The position numbers and the translations under genes were made by a program. Under the pieces are notes generated by a model. It searched no databases and was not told where the DNA came from. It saw nothing but the letters and a program-made list of their open reading frames with translations. Below are positions 11,066 to 21,471 of a stretch of 64,000 bases of DNA, piece after piece; positions within the stretch are counted from its first letter, which is position 1, and each line of letters opens with the position of its first letter. The DNA comes from Pectobacterium atrosepticum (GTDB lineage: Bacteria > Pseudomonadota > Gammaproteobacteria > Enterobacterales > Enterobacteriaceae), in the NCBI GenBank assembly GCA_019056595.1, contig CP036163.1, positions 1,178,001 through 1,242,000 on the forward strand, given 5' to 3'.

Positions 11066-11488
11066 ACCTCAACTTTACAGATAAAAAATAAAACTTTTGA
11101 ACAAATCAACAACTCAAGTTGATAAGGTTAAAATATATTTTGTGTTTAGCCTACGCTATCGGTATCCTAAACCGGCCTTTTGGCCGCTGTATACCTAAAG
11201 TAGTATGACTACACGCAAGGAGTATAATTCCCTTCGCGATACAAACGCAGCCAACGGCCATAACGCGGTTATCCATCGCTTTAAAAGCTGCGGTTTACAT
11301 TAGGTCGCTGTCGCATTGTTGTAGCGATAACTCGATATAACATACGTCATAGTATCGACCCTATTTCACCATTGTGTCTGGTGTATCACACCAAGGTATG
11401 ATGTTAATCATAAATGCCAGTGGCGGCATGCGATACGCTATGCCCTGTATGACATTTTTTTAACCATGTATAACAAGTAGGTACTTCC
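11066..11488. other. yfbV-ackA divergent intergenic region
   Basis: 423 bases without a gene; it must carry the ackA and yfbV promoters. The first 100 bases are AT-rich. I could not assign individual operators. The ackA ribosome-binding sequence (AAGTAGG) is at the right end. Confidence 0.6.
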
Positions 11489-12691
11489 ATGTCGAGTAAG
11501 TTAGTACTGGTTCTTAACTGCGGTAGTTCATCCCTGAAATTCGCGATCATCGATGCGATTAACGGAGAAGAGTACCTGTCTGGTTTAGCCGAGTGTTTCA
11601 ACCTGCCTGAAGCCCGCATCAAATGGAAAATGGACGGCGGTAAACAAGACGCCGAACTGGGTGCCGGTGCAGCTCACAGCGAAGCGCTGAACTTCATCGT
11701 TAATACCATTCTGTCTCAGAAGCCAGAGCTGTCTGCTCAGTTGGTTGCTATCGGTCACCGTATCGTTCACGGCGGTGAGAAGTTCACCAAATCCGCGATC
11801 ATCACTGATGATGTTCTTCAGGGTATCAAAGATTCCGTACCTTTTGCACCTCTGCACAACCCGGCGCACCTGATCGGTATCGACGAAGCACTGAAATCTT
11901 TCCCGCACCTGACTGATAAAAACGTCGCTGTTTTCGACACCGCGTTCCACCAGACCATGCCGGAAGAATCCTACCTTTATGCACTGCCGTACAAACTGTA
12001 TAAAGAAAACCACATCCGTCGTTATGGCGCTCACGGCACCAGTCACTACTTCGTTTCCCGCGAAGCCGCAAAAGTGCTGAACAAGCCGGTAGAAGAGCTG
12101 AACGTCATCACTTGCCATCTGGGCAATGGTGGTTCCGTTACTGCAATCCGTAACGGTGAATGCGTTGACACCTCTATGGGTCTGACCCCGCTGGAAGGTC
12201 TGGTGATGGGAACGCGTTCCGGCGATATCGATCCCGCCATCATTTTCCATCTGCACGACGCACTGGGTATGGATGTTGCGAGCATCAACACTCTGCTGAC
12301 CAAAGAATCTGGTCTGCTGGGTCTGACTGAAGTAACCAGCGACTGCCGCTACGTTGAAGATAACTACGAGACGAAAGCAGATGCTAAACGTGCAATGGAC
12401 GTTTACTGCCACCGCCTGGCTAAATACATCGGTTCTTACGCTGCACTGATGGAAGGCCGTCTGGATGCCGTAATCTTCACCGGTGGTATCGGTGAAAACG
12501 CAGCAATGGTTCGCGAACTGTCGCTGAAAAAACTCGGTCTGCTGGGCTTTGACGTCGATCACGAACGCAACCTGGCTGCACGCTTCGGTAAAGGTGGCAA
12601 CATCGCTAAAGATGGCACCCGTCCGGCGCTGGTTATCCCGACCAATGAAGAATTGGTCATCGCCGAAGACGCTTACCGTCTGACCGCGTAA
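11489..12691 (+). CDS. ackA: Acetate kinase
   Basis: Interconverts acetyl phosphate plus ADP with acetate plus ATP, the ATP-yielding step of acetate overflow. The 400-residue protein begins [18 protein letters not shown], the first phosphate-binding motif, and contains [21 protein letters not shown] (His about 180), GTRSGDIDP (Arg about 241) and [10 protein letters not shown]. It is the first gene of the ackA-pta pair; a terminator-like hairpin sits between them. Confidence 0.98.
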   Translation: MSSKLVLVLNCGSSSLKFAIIDAINGEEYLSGLAECFNLPEARIKWKMDGGKQDAELGAGAAHSEALNFIVNTILSQKPELSAQLVAIGHRIVHGGEKFTKSAIITDDVLQGIKDSVPFAPLHNPAHLIGIDEALKSFPHLTDKNVAVFDTAFHQTMPEESYLYALPYKLYKENHIRRYGAHGTSHYFVSREAAKVLNKPVEELNVITCHLGNGGSVTAIRNGECVDTSMGLTPLEGLVMGTRSGDIDPAIIFHLHDALGMDVASINTLLTKESGLLGLTEVTSDCRYVEDNYETKADAKRAMDVYCHRLAKYIGSYAALMEGRLDAVIFTGGIGENAAMVRELSLKKLGLLGFDVDHERNLAARFGKGGNIAKDGTRPALVIPTNEELVIAEDAYRLTA

Positions 12692-12705
12692 AACACGTAA
12701 CTCCC

Positions 12706-12738
12706 AACACCGTCAGCCAAGGCTGACGGTGTTGTTTT
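12706..12738 (+). terminator. Terminator-like hairpin between ackA and pta
   Basis: Perfect 13-bp stem AACACCGTCAGCC / GGCTGACGGTGTT closed over a two-base AA spacer (so a few inner pairs must open), followed by GTTTTG. It starts 15 bases after the ackA stop and ends about 30 bases before the pta start, so it could make pta expression partial. Confidence 0.7.
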
Positions 12739-12769
12739 GACTAACGAGCAACCGTAAAGAGGTTCGGCC

Positions 12770-14908
12770 GTGTCCCGTATAATCATGTTGATCCCCACTG
12801 GCACCAGCGTTGGTCTGACAAGCGTCAGCCTGGGTGTCATCCGCTCCATGGAACAAAAAGGCGTTCGCCTGAGCGTGTTCAAACCTATCGCCCAGCCACG
12901 CAGTGGCGACAATACGCCAGATCAAACCACCACCATTATTCGTGCTAATTCCGCCATCAACGCCGCCGAGCCGCTGGCAATGAGTCGCGTTGAAGCTTTG
13001 CTGAGCTCCAACCAGCAAGACGTGCTGATGGAAGAAATCATCGCGCGCTACCACGAAAATACCAAAGATGCTGAAGTCGTTCTGGTTGAAGGTCTGGTTC
13101 CTACGCGTAAGCACCAGTTTGCTAACGCGCTGAACTATGAAATCGCCAAAACGCTGAACGCAGAAATCGTCTTCGTACTGGCGCTGGGTAACGATTCCCC
13201 GGCACAGCTGAAAGACCGCATCGAACTGGCACGTTCCAGCTTCGGCGGCAGCAAAAACAAAAATATCACTGGCGTGATCATCAACAAACTGAATGCGCCA
13301 GTAGACGATCAAGGCCGTACTCGCCCTGACCTGTCTGAAATCTTTGATGACTCCACGAAAGCCAGCGTTGCCAACATCGATCCTAAGCAGCTGTTTGCTA
13401 ACAGCCCGCTGCCAGTTCTGGGCTGCATTCCGTGGAGCTTCGACCTGATTGCCACGCGCGCCATCGATATGGCGAAGCACCTGAATGCCCGCATCGTCAA
13501 CGAAGGTGATATTCAGACGCGCCGCGTTAAGTCTGTAACCTTCTGCGCACGCAGCATTCCTCATATGCTGGAGCATTTCCGTCCGGGTTCACTGCTGGTG
13601 ACCTCCGCCGACCGTCCTGATGTTCTGGTTGCTGCTTGCCTGGCTGCCATGAACGGCGTGGAAATCGGTGCCCTGCTGCTGACTGGCGGCTACGAAATGG
13701 ATCCAAGCATTGCCAAGCTGTGCGAACGCGCCTTCCAGACTGGCCTGCCAGTATTCATGGTTGACACCAACACCTGGCAGACCTCACTCAGCCTGCAAAG
13801 CTTCAACCTTGAAGTACCGGCTGATGACCGTCAGCGTGTCGAGAAAGTGCAGGAATATGTCGCACGCCACATCGACACCCAGTGGATCGATTCCCTGAGC
13901 GCTGAGTCTGAGCGTTCACGTCGTCTGTCTCCGCCAGCGTTCCGCTACCAGTTGACCGAACTGGCGCGCAAAGCGGGCAAACGTATCGTTCTGCCAGAAG
14001 GTGATGAACCACGTACCGTTAAAGCAGCGTCTATCTGTGCTGAACGCGGTATTGCACACTGTGTACTGATCGGTAACCCAGAAGAGATTCAACGTGTTGC
14101 CGCGGCTCAGGGCGTAGAACTGGGCAAAGGCATCGAAATCGTCGACCCGATTGTCGTACGTGAGCGCTATGTTGCACGTCTGGTTGAACTGCGTAAGAGC
14201 AAAGGCATGACCGAAGTGGTTGCGCGCGAACAGCTCGAAGACAACGTGGTTCTGGGCACACTGATGTTGGAACAGGGTGAAGTTGACGGTCTGGTTTCTG
14301 GTGCCGTTCATACCACCGCTAACACCATCCGTCCGCCGTTGCAGCTGATCAAAACCTCACCAGGCAGCTCGCTGGTGTCTTCCGTGTTCTTCATGCTGCT
14401 GCCTGAGCAGGTTCTGGTCTACGGCGACTGCGCCATCAACCCAGATCCAACCGCAGAGCAATTGGCTGAAATCGCTATCCAGTCTGCTGACTCCGCTATC
14501 GCATTCGGTATCGACCCACGTGTTGCAATGATCTCCTACTCTACCGGTAACTCCGGCGCGGGTAGCGATGTTGAGAAAGTGCGTGAAGCGACCCGTCTGG
14601 CGCAGGAAAAACGTCCTGATCTGGTCATCGATGGTCCGCTGCAATACGACGCCGCTATCATGGCAGACGTTGCACAGTCCAAAGCACCGAACTCACCTGT
14701 TGCGGGTAAAGCTACCGTGTTCATCTTCCCTGATCTGAACACCGGTAACACCACGTACAAAGCGGTACAGCGTTCTGCCGACCTGATCTCCATCGGGCCA
14801 ATGCTGCAAGGCATGCGCAAACCGGTTAACGACCTATCTCGTGGCGCACTGGTAGACGATATCGTTTACACCGTCGCTCTGACCGCAATTCAGGCTACAC
14901 AGCTCTAA
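12770..14908 (+). CDS. pta: Phosphate acetyltransferase
   Basis: Converts acetyl-CoA plus phosphate to acetyl phosphate. The 712-residue protein (E. coli 714) has the long enterobacterial architecture: an N-terminal P-loop-like domain ([16 protein letters not shown] at 5-20), a DRTGG domain around 215-335, and the catalytic PTA/PTB domain from about 390 ([40 protein letters not shown]). The start is GTG, with GAGG seven bases upstream, as in E. coli. It is followed by a strong terminator. Confidence 0.98.
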   Translation: MSRIIMLIPTGTSVGLTSVSLGVIRSMEQKGVRLSVFKPIAQPRSGDNTPDQTTTIIRANSAINAAEPLAMSRVEALLSSNQQDVLMEEIIARYHENTKDAEVVLVEGLVPTRKHQFANALNYEIAKTLNAEIVFVLALGNDSPAQLKDRIELARSSFGGSKNKNITGVIINKLNAPVDDQGRTRPDLSEIFDDSTKASVANIDPKQLFANSPLPVLGCIPWSFDLIATRAIDMAKHLNARIVNEGDIQTRRVKSVTFCARSIPHMLEHFRPGSLLVTSADRPDVLVAACLAAMNGVEIGALLLTGGYEMDPSIAKLCERAFQTGLPVFMVDTNTWQTSLSLQSFNLEVPADDRQRVEKVQEYVARHIDTQWIDSLSAESERSRRLSPPAFRYQLTELARKAGKRIVLPEGDEPRTVKAASICAERGIAHCVLIGNPEEIQRVAAAQGVELGKGIEIVDPIVVRERYVARLVELRKSKGMTEVVAREQLEDNVVLGTLMLEQGEVDGLVSGAVHTTANTIRPPLQLIKTSPGSSLVSSVFFMLLPEQVLVYGDCAINPDPTAEQLAEIAIQSADSAIAFGIDPRVAMISYSTGNSGAGSDVEKVREATRLAQEKRPDLVIDGPLQYDAAIMADVAQSKAPNSPVAGKATVFIFPDLNTGNTTYKAVQRSADLISIGPMLQGMRKPVNDLSRGALVDDIVYTVALTAIQATQL

Positions 14909-14936
14909 TCTATTCAGATTAATTCTGTTATCTTCT

Positions 14937-14964
14937 ATGCCAGCCTCAGGGCTGGCATTTTTTA
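14937..14964 (+). terminator. Rho-independent terminator of ackA-pta
   Basis: 9-bp stem ATGCCAGCC / GGCTGGCAT with loop TCAG, followed by a run of six Ts, 29 bases past the pta stop. Confidence 0.9.
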
Positions 14965-15028
14965 TTGTTATCCGCACGAAAAATCACACCACGCAGACAC
15001 AAAAACAACCATAAAACAGGGTCGATGG

Positions 15029-15889
15029 ATGACTGTAATACAACGAGTAGATCAACACTTTCAGCAGCAATTGGAAAAAGGGATCACACCTTCATCGCCA
15101 AAAGGGTTAGCCCGTTTTTTTATTGAATTTCTCTATTTCGGCGTCAAAGAAGCTCGCGCCTGTCTCTTCGTTGGTCTGTTCTTTCTTGCGGTTTTCAGCG
15201 TGCCGAAAGCGGGATGGTTTTCTATCCCGCGTTATGATTTGCTACTGATATTCGCCATTCTGATTCAGGGATGGATGGTTGCCAGCAAATTGGAAACCTG
15301 GGACGAGTTAAAAGCCGTTACGTTGTTTCATCTCGTGGGTTTTGCGCTGGAGGTCTTTAAAACCTCATCGGGTATTCGTTCCTGGTCTTATCCTGATTTC
15401 GCCTATACCAAGGTATTCGGTGTGCCACTGTTCGCCGGATTCATGTACGCCTCTGTAGGTAGCTACATCATTCAGTCATGGCGATTGTTTGATCTTAAAA
15501 TTCGCCATCACCCGCCCTACTGGCTAGCGACGCTGGTTGCGCTACTTATTTATGCTAATTTCTTCACCCACCACTACATCGGCGACTATCGCTGGTACAT
15601 CGCCGCACTAGCCGTCGGGCTCTATGCGCGGACCACCGTCATTTTCACGCCTTACGATCGAGAACGACGAATGCCGCTGTCATTGGCTTTTATTCTGATC
15701 GGATTTTTCATCTGGCTGGCTGAAAACATCAGTACGTTTTTCAGTATCTGGCGCTATCCAGAACAGCTCGGTGCCTGGTCGATGGTTCACGTAGGAAAAT
15801 GGAGTTCGTGGGCTTTGCTGGTGATCATGACGTTCACCATCGTAATTTACCTGAAGGACATCAAAAAGAGTATTCATGTTCCTGAGTGA
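15029..15889 (+). CDS. DUF817 family integral membrane protein
   Basis: A 286-residue polytopic membrane protein. I recognise the DUF817 (YoaT-like) family from its length, its pattern of about eight hydrophobic segments and the conserved stretches KTSSGIRSWSYPDF, VPLFAGFMYASVGSYI and WLAENISTFF. Function is unknown. The start is an ATG preceded by a weak CAGGG. In E. coli this place, between pta and yfcD, is held by yfcC, so this gene is an accessory replacement. Composition is similar to its neighbours. It is probably monocistronic. Confidence 0.8.
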   Translation: MTVIQRVDQHFQQQLEKGITPSSPKGLARFFIEFLYFGVKEARACLFVGLFFLAVFSVPKAGWFSIPRYDLLLIFAILIQGWMVASKLETWDELKAVTLFHLVGFALEVFKTSSGIRSWSYPDFAYTKVFGVPLFAGFMYASVGSYIIQSWRLFDLKIRHHPPYWLATLVALLIYANFFTHHYIGDYRWYIAALAVGLYARTTVIFTPYDRERRMPLSLAFILIGFFIWLAENISTFFSIWRYPEQLGAWSMVHVGKWSSWALLVIMTFTIVIYLKDIKKSIHVPE

Positions 15890-15918
15890 TGCACTGCGCG
15901 CCATCATCTGGAAATATA

Positions 15919-15944
15919 CGCCGCTGCGGGGAAAAGCAGCGGCG
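15919..15944. terminator. Hairpin between the DUF817 gene and yfcD
   Basis: 9-bp stem CGCCGCTGC / GCAGCGGCG with an 8-base loop between two convergent genes. No T-run is present on either strand, so terminator function is uncertain. Confidence 0.4.
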
Positions 15945-15969
15945 AGGTAGGGATTTAACTGATGTTAGA

Positions 15970-16650
15970 TTATTTCTGCGAATCAGCTTCCGATGACTCA
16001 ACGTTATTGTCGTTTTCATCATGAATATCTTCACCATGAATGCTTTCATCATGAGTACTTTCATCATAAACAACAGACGTCGCAGAAGCTTCTACCGCTT
16101 CGTTCAGCTTACGTGAAATCGGCTTACCATATTCCTGATCGCTATAGCGCGTCAGCCACAGCGACAGGGCTTTCAGGGAATCCGGCGTAAATTCATCGCA
16201 GCGTGCCGTGATTTCTTGCGGCGTCAGCCAGCTGACTTCATCAACTTCTTCTTCCTGTAGCGCGAACGGCCCGTGGGTGACGCAGCTAAATAACCCGCCC
16301 CACACTCGGCAATTTTCGCCTTCGTAATAGAACAAACCGTGTTCCGCGAACGGCACGCCAGCAATGCCAAGCTCCTCTTCGGCTTCACGACGCGCGGACT
16401 CCAGCATCTGTTCACCGCTTTGCACCACACCGCCTGCTGTTGCATCTAGCCAGCCTGGATAGAAGTCTTTGATTTTCGTTCGACGCTGCACCAGAATCTT
16501 ACCCATGCCATCATGCACAACAATGTAAGTAGCGCGATGACGAAGACTCTGAGCACGCATCTGCTGACGACTTGACTGAGCAATTACCTCGTTGTTTTCA
16601 TTGACGATATCAACCCACTCTGTGCCTGCTGCTTGACTTTGTTCCGCCAT
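15970..16650 (-). CDS. yfcD: Nudix hydrolase YfcD with repeat-bearing C-terminal tail
   Basis: Nudix-superfamily hydrolase; the complete Nudix box is visible as [15 protein letters not shown] followed by REAEEELGI at about residues 72-95. Family members cleave nucleoside diphosphate-X compounds; this one's substrate is not established. The protein has 226 residues, against about 180 in E. coli. The extra 45 or so are a low-complexity acidic tail containing four tandem five-residue units ([20 protein letters not shown]) ahead of SSEADSQK. The tail looks disordered; the His/Asp/Glu content suggests possible metal binding, which is inference. Confidence 0.92.
   Translation of the reverse strand: MAEQSQAAGTEWVDIVNENNEVIAQSSRQQMRAQSLRHRATYIVVHDGMGKILVQRRTKIKDFYPGWLDATAGGVVQSGEQMLESARREAEEELGIAGVPFAEHGLFYYEGENCRVWGGLFSCVTHGPFALQEEEVDEVSWLTPQEITARCDEFTPDSLKALSLWLTRYSDQEYGKPISRKLNEAVEASATSVVYDESTHDESIHGEDIHDENDNNVESSEADSQK
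16009..16068 (-). repeat. Four tandem 15-bp repeats within yfcD
   Basis: Four in-frame 15-base units encode [15 protein letters not shown] and HDEND. On the plus strand the core TTCATCATGA recurs with small changes. The unit keeps the reading frame, so copy number could vary without breaking the gene. Confidence 0.85.
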
Positions 16651-16773
16651 CCTCTGAAACCCTTTAGTATTGGCACGTTGCTACGCGCGTCTGTTTTAAA
16701 TGATCGATCTTTGCTGCGAATATTCTCTGCTACCTTGCCATGATTCAAGGTCAAAAACAGGATATACGCTAAA

Positions 16774-17325
16774 TTAGTGCCTAATCACGACCTGTGCAAT
16801 AGGCTCACCACTGTGTAGCGGCAGAACCCGCAGCTTGTCTTGTTCAAGTAAACCGTAGCTCGCGGGGTATCCCCCTTTCGGCAAACTCACTGAACCGGGA
16901 TTAAAAAAATAATATTCACCGCGTTGCTCAGCAACCGGAATATGGGTGTGGCCATATACCAGCACATCCCCCGCGTGTAACGGCGGTAGATTATCTGGAT
17001 GATAAAGATGACCGTGCGTCAGGAAAAGGCGATTCTGCGGCAATAGCACATGTTGCCACGGTGCCGTTATCGGAAAGCTCAAGAGCATCTGATCAACCTC
17101 GCTGTCGCAGTTCCCCCGCACGGCAATGATGCGTGACGCATAATCGTTCAATCGAGCAGCCACTTCCGCAGGCTGATACTTTTCCGGCAGCGGGTTGCGC
17201 GGGCCATGATTGAGAAAATCGCCCAGTAAAATAAGCCAGTCAGCATGACTCTGCTCAAAGATCGCCAGCACCCGCTCCGTCGCACTGAGAGAACCGTGTA
17301 TATCGGACGCAAACATCAATTTCAT
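16774..17325 (-). CDS. yfcE: Phosphodiesterase YfcE
   Basis: Metallophosphoesterase of the MPP/YfcE family, 183 residues (E. coli 184). The metal-binding motifs occur in order: DIHGS (about 7-11), GDFLNHGP (36), GNCD (73), THGH (104) and GHTH (127). The E. coli enzyme acts on artificial phosphodiesters with manganese; the natural substrate is unknown. It follows yfcD on the same strand order as E. coli, with yfcF missing between this gene and yfcG. Confidence 0.94.
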   Translation of the reverse strand: MKLMFASDIHGSLSATERVLAIFEQSHADWLILLGDFLNHGPRNPLPEKYQPAEVAARLNDYASRIIAVRGNCDSEVDQMLLSFPITAPWQHVLLPQNRLFLTHGHLYHPDNLPPLHAGDVLVYGHTHIPVAEQRGEYYFFNPGSVSLPKGGYPASYGLLEQDKLRVLPLHSGEPIAQVVIRH

Positions 17326-17589
17326 CGCTTATCCTCGCAACGTTTATATCAACCATGTTGTATCCACAACACCCTCATCCGTCATCGCGAGTAGTCTATC
17401 AAAGTTGGCAGAGTGCTTCCGGTAAAGATCGTGCAACGACGTGCGGCATTGCTTATTTTTCACCCGTAGAAGTGGTAGGGTAAGAGCCCGTTCCCCAATA
17501 CGCTATTCTGACAGCATATCGCTCTCTGAGGCGATCAACTGCCATACAGTTCCATGATGTTTTTCTGAATTAAAACGGAGACTTGATTC

Positions 17590-18216
17590 ATGATTGACCT
17601 GTATTACGCACCAACCCCTAACGGGCACAAGATCACCCTATTTCTGGAAGAAGCTAATCTCCCCTACCAACTCCACCGCGTAAACATCAGTAAAGGCGAA
17701 CAGTTCAAGTCGGAATTTTTGGCTATCTCGCCTAACAACAAAATTCCCGCGATTGTCGACACGCAGCCAGCGGAAGGGGACACACCGATTAGCCTGTTTG
17801 AATCTGGGGCGATCCTACTCTATCTGGCGGAAAAACATGGCGTGCTGCTGAGTTCGTCGCTACGTGAGCGTACAGCCACGCTACAGTGGCTGTTCTGGCA
17901 GGTCGCTGGTTTCGGACCGATGCTGGGGCAGAATCATCATTTTAACCACTATGCACCTCAGCCAGTGCCTTATGCCATTGAGCGCTATCAGCAGGAGACA
18001 CAGCGTCTGTATCGCGTGCTGGATAAACATCTGCAAGACAGCCCTTGGCTAGCCGGTGAAAATTACAGTATTGCCGATATTGCGACCTACCCGTGGGTCG
18101 TGCCTTATGCCCGCCAGCGCGTCGACCTTGATGATTACCCGGCGGTAAAAGCGTGGTATACGCGCATTAGCGATCGCCCGGCAACGCAGAGGGCTTACCA
18201 GCTAGCCGAGCTGTAA
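17590..18216 (+). CDS. yfcG: GST-like disulfide-bond oxidoreductase YfcG
   Basis: Glutathione S-transferase-fold protein, 208 residues. The thioredoxin-like N-domain opens MIDLYYAPTPNGHKITLFLE with SPNNKIPAIVD (cis-Pro) and LFESGAILLYLAEK (glutathione contact); the all-helical C-domain includes GPMLGQNHHFNH and AGENYSIADIATYPWV. E. coli YfcG reduces disulfides using glutathione. The closer match is YfcG rather than YfcF because of the GPMLGQNHHFNH stretch. A GGAG sequence precedes the ATG. Confidence 0.93.
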   Translation: MIDLYYAPTPNGHKITLFLEEANLPYQLHRVNISKGEQFKSEFLAISPNNKIPAIVDTQPAEGDTPISLFESGAILLYLAEKHGVLLSSSLRERTATLQWLFWQVAGFGPMLGQNHHFNHYAPQPVPYAIERYQQETQRLYRVLDKHLQDSPWLAGENYSIADIATYPWVVPYARQRVDLDDYPAVKAWYTRISDRPATQRAYQLAEL

Positions 18217-18373
18217 AATTCTGGCGCATCTCATTCGGCCTTTGGGTATCTTCTGTTATGGTAATCAACATATTGTTGTTAATGATACTGTTACCAACAA
18301 GCAGCTTACCTGTTAACGATATCCATGACGCTGCGATTTATTCGCAGTAACAGAAGCAACCGAGGGCCGAGCA

Positions 18374-18745
18374 ATGCCATATCATCATTCTGACGCCATT
18401 ATTCGTATAAAGAATCTGCGGCTGCGCACCTTCATCGGTATCAAAGATGAGGAAATCACGAATAAGCAGGATGTGATCATCAACGTTGTGATTCACTACC
18501 CAGCAGAACAAGCGCGTAACAGCGAGAATATCGCTGATGCGTTGAACTACCGCACCATCACCAAAAATATCATTCGCCACGTGGAAGATAACCGCTTCGC
18601 TTTGCTGGAAAAATTAACGCAAGATGTGCTCAACATCGCCAGCGATCACGACTGGATAACCTATGCTGAAGTAGAAATAGATAAACCGTTTGCCCTGCGA
18701 TACGCCGACTCGGTTTCTATGACCCTGCGTTATCACAAGGCATAA
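18374..18745 (+). CDS. folX: Dihydroneopterin triphosphate 2'-epimerase
   Basis: Epimerises 7,8-dihydroneopterin triphosphate to the monapterin form; a paralogue of the folate enzyme FolB. The 123-residue protein (E. coli 120) shows the family core: [35 protein letters not shown] and the [11 protein letters not shown] end. It is followed by a complete ERIC element and then yfcH. Confidence 0.94.
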   Translation: MPYHHSDAIIRIKNLRLRTFIGIKDEEITNKQDVIINVVIHYPAEQARNSENIADALNYRTITKNIIRHVEDNRFALLEKLTQDVLNIASDHDWITYAEVEIDKPFALRYADSVSMTLRYHKA

Positions 18746-18751
18746 AGTTCA

Positions 18752-18878
<127 letters not shown>

Positions 18879-18890
18879 AAGGGGAGAGCG

Positions 18891-19796
18891 ATGCAACTAC
18901 TTATAACAGGCGGAACTGGCCTTATTGGCCGCCATCTTATCCAACGATTACAGCTGCTTTCCCATCACATCACGGTACTGACACGCGATCCTGAGCGCGC
19001 ACGAGGTGTTCTCGGCAATCAGGTGGAATATTGGTCAACGCTGAGTAATATCACCTCACTGAACGACTTTGATGGCGTCATCAATCTAGCGGGCGAACCT
19101 ATCGCCGATAAACGGTGGACGCCACAACAAAAGCAGCGTCTGGCACAGAGCCGCTGGAGCATCACCGAGCAGCTTGCCACGCTGATTAAAGCCAGCAGCG
19201 AACCACCCGCCGTTTTCATCTCAGGATCTGCTGTCGGATACTATGGCGACCAAGGCGAAGCGCTGGTCACGGAAGGTGAATCCCCTGTCGATGAATTCAC
19301 ACACCACCTGTGCGCCCGCTGGGAAGCGCTGGCGCAGTCTGCCGAAAGCGATAAAACTCGGGTCTGCTTGCTGCGCACCGGTATTGTTCTTTCGGCACAG
19401 GGCGGTGCGCTGGCAAAAATGCTGCCGATTTTCCGCCTAGGTCTCGGCGGGCCGATGGGTTCCGGCAAGCAATATATGCCATGGATTCATATTGATGACA
19501 TGGTTAACGGCATTATCTATCTGCTGGACCAGCCAATATTGCGCGGTCCCTTCAATATGGTTGCGCCCTATCCGGTTCACAATGAACAATTTTCCGCCAT
19601 GCTGGCACACGTATTGGATCGCCCCGGCTTTCTACGAGCGCCCGCTTTCGCGATCAAACTACTGATGGGAGAAGCCTCGACGCTGGTGCTAGGTGGACAG
19701 CGCGCCATCCCACAGAGATTAGAGGCCGCAGGCTTTGGTTTCCGTTTCTTTGAACTGGAAGAAGCCCTGCAAGACGCCACCAAAAAACTGGGCTGA
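18891..19796 (+). CDS. yfcH: NAD(P)-binding epimerase family protein YfcH
   Basis: Member of the SDR39U1 branch of short-chain dehydrogenases/epimerases, 301 residues (E. coli 297). The N-terminal nucleotide-binding motif is [43 protein letters not shown] and [11 protein letters not shown] are typical of the family. The reaction is unknown. ATG 18891 is preferred over the earlier in-frame start because AGGGGAGA lies just upstream and the N-terminus then matches the family. It directly follows an ERIC element. Confidence 0.93.
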   Translation: MQLLITGGTGLIGRHLIQRLQLLSHHITVLTRDPERARGVLGNQVEYWSTLSNITSLNDFDGVINLAGEPIADKRWTPQQKQRLAQSRWSITEQLATLIKASSEPPAVFISGSAVGYYGDQGEALVTEGESPVDEFTHHLCARWEALAQSAESDKTRVCLLRTGIVLSAQGGALAKMLPIFRLGLGGPMGSGKQYMPWIHIDDMVNGIIYLLDQPILRGPFNMVAPYPVHNEQFSAMLAHVLDRPGFLRAPAFAIKLLMGEASTLVLGGQRAIPQRLEAAGFGFRFFELEEALQDATKKLG

Positions 19797-19866
19797 CCCA
19801 GTGCTGAGAGCAGTGATAATGGATAGATCGTAAAGACGCTGCAAGTACGTCCCTTGTAAGCTCGAG

Positions 19867-19886
19867 CCGCGCCATCCTTGGCGCGG
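19867..19886. terminator. Hairpin between convergent yfcH and hisP
   Basis: 8-bp stem CCGCGCCA / TGGCGCGG with loop TCCT; partial extra pairing (GTAAGC with GCTTTAC) flanks it. No T-run on either strand, so it is called only as a candidate transcript end. Confidence 0.4.
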
Positions 19887-19964
19887 ACGCTTTACTCTTC
19901 TATTCCATTATCACCGTTTTATTTGAGAGAAACGTCTGAGGCTGATAATCATCATCCCCAAAAC

Positions 19965-20738
19965 CTACTTCAACGCGCCTGACAAAAATTGCTGCAAACG
20001 CGCACTTTTCGGGCTACCGAAAAGTTGATCCGGCGGCCCCTCCTCTTCGATCACACCCTGGTGTAGGAAAATAACGTGGCTGGAGACATGGCGGGCAAAC
20101 TCCATCTCATGCGTTACCACCACCATCGTTTTCCCTTCCTCCGCAAGCTGCTGCATGATGCGCAACACCTCGCCGACCAGTTCGGGATCGAGCGCCGACG
20201 TCGGCTCATCAAATAGCAGTACTTCTGGCTCCATCGCTAACGCCCGTGCAATAGATACGCGCTGCTGCTGACCACCGGAAAGATCCGACGGGTACTTCTG
20301 TTGGGCAGAATCCGTAATCCCGACCTTGTTCAGATAAAATACCGCCCGCTCACGCGCTTCCGCTTTACTGAGCCCTAATACCTGAATCGGCGCTTCCATC
20401 ACGTTCTCCAACGCGGTCATGAAGCTCCACAGGTTGAAGTGCTGAAATACCATCGTTAGACGCGTCCGCAGCATCTGAAGCTGCTTTTTATCAAACACCT
20501 TCAACTGTCCGTCAGTGTCGCGCACCATGCGGATTTCCTGATCGCTGACGTAAATCGCCCCTTCACAGGGCTTTTCCAGAAAATTAATACAGCGCAGTAA
20601 GGTGCTTTTTCCCGAACCAGACGATCCAATAATCGAAATAACGTCACCCGCTTTCGCCTGTAATGAGATCCCTTTGAGCACCTCATGCTGGCCATAACGT
20701 TTACGCAGTTCCGTCACCATTAATTTGTTATTCGACAT
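19965..20738 (-). CDS. hisP: Histidine/basic amino-acid ABC transporter ATP-binding protein
   Basis: ATPase of the HisJ-HisQMP importer. The 257-residue protein carries Walker [10 protein letters not shown] (about 39-47), signature [15 protein letters not shown], Walker [15 protein letters not shown] and the switch His in [11 protein letters not shown]. The start at [16 protein letters not shown] is chosen because it gives the length of E. coli HisP exactly and the upstream 27 codons overlap hisM with no family similarity. Last gene of hisJQMP. Confidence 0.96.
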   Translation of the reverse strand: MSNNKLMVTELRKRYGQHEVLKGISLQAKAGDVISIIGSSGSGKSTLLRCINFLEKPCEGAIYVSDQEIRMVRDTDGQLKVFDKKQLQMLRTRLTMVFQHFNLWSFMTALENVMEAPIQVLGLSKAEARERAVFYLNKVGITDSAQQKYPSDLSGGQQQRVSIARALAMEPEVLLFDEPTSALDPELVGEVLRIMQQLAEEGKTMVVVTHEMEFARHVSSHVIFLHQGVIEEEGPPDQLFGSPKSARLQQFLSGALK

Positions 20739-20754
20739 GCTCTTTTTCCTGCGT

Positions 20755-21471
20755 TTAATGAGATGAACGGGTATAAAGATGACGTAGCCAGTGCCGTTCT
20801 GCCTTTCTGAACAGCCCAATTAACACAAACGAGATCGCCAAATAGATGACAGCAGCAATACCGAACGCATAAAACGGCTGGTAGGTTGCTGCGTTTATAT
20901 CACGGGCAATCTTCAGAATATCCGGTACGGTTACAGTAAAAGCCAGCGCCGTCGAATGCAGCATCAGAATCACTTCATTACTGTAGGCTGGCAGCGCAAT
21001 ACGCAGCGCACTGGGCAAAATAATGCAGCGATACTGCTTAAAACGGGAGAAACCGTATGCTCTGGCAGCTTCAATTTCCCCATGGGGTACAGAACGGATT
21101 GCCCCCGCGAAAATCTCTGTGGTGTATGCACAGGTATTGAGCGCCAGCGCTAAAATAGCGCAGTTCAGCCCGCTGCGAAAAAAGGCGTTCAGCAGATCGG
21201 TGCCACGAACGATTTCTAAGCTATATACGCCAGAATAGAACACCAGAAGCTGCACATAGAGCGGTGTGCCGCGGAACACGTAGGTAAATAACCAAACCGG
21301 CAGACTGAATCGGCGTCGCGGTGACACACGAGCAATCGCCAGCGGCAGCGCCATCAGCCCGCCGATGACCACCGAGGAAATGAGCAGCCAGAGCGTCATC
21401 GCCAGCCCTGTCAGACGGTAACCATCGCTCCACAGTAGCGGTTGCCAATATTGTTGCAGGATCTCATTCAT
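20755..21471 (-). CDS. hisM: Histidine/basic amino-acid ABC transporter permease HisM
   Basis: Inner-membrane permease of the HisQMP2 complex, 238 residues with about five transmembrane segments. The EAA loop that contacts HisP is visible as [17 protein letters not shown]. Its start overlaps the end of hisQ by eight bases, indicating translational coupling. Confidence 0.95.
   Translation of the reverse strand: MNEILQQYWQPLLWSDGYRLTGLAMTLWLLISSVVIGGLMALPLAIARVSPRRRFSLPVWLFTYVFRGTPLYVQLLVFYSGVYSLEIVRGTDLLNAFFRSGLNCAILALALNTCAYTTEIFAGAIRSVPHGEIEAARAYGFSRFKQYRCIILPSALRIALPAYSNEVILMLHSTALAFTVTVPDILKIARDINAATYQPFYAFGIAAVIYLAISFVLIGLFRKAERHWLRHLYTRSSH

Noticed and set aside
11585-12562. 325-codon open frame antisense to ackA
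   Set aside because: It mirrors the codon pattern of ackA exactly, has no ribosome-binding site and no family features; it is a by-product of the codon bias on the other strand.
12713-13576. 287-codon open frame antisense to pta
   Set aside because: Same reason as for ackA: fully inside a conserved gene, low-complexity translation, no start signals.
16009-16068. Possible small CRISPR-like array
   Set aside because: Units are 15 bp, directly adjacent without spacers, and in frame within yfcD.
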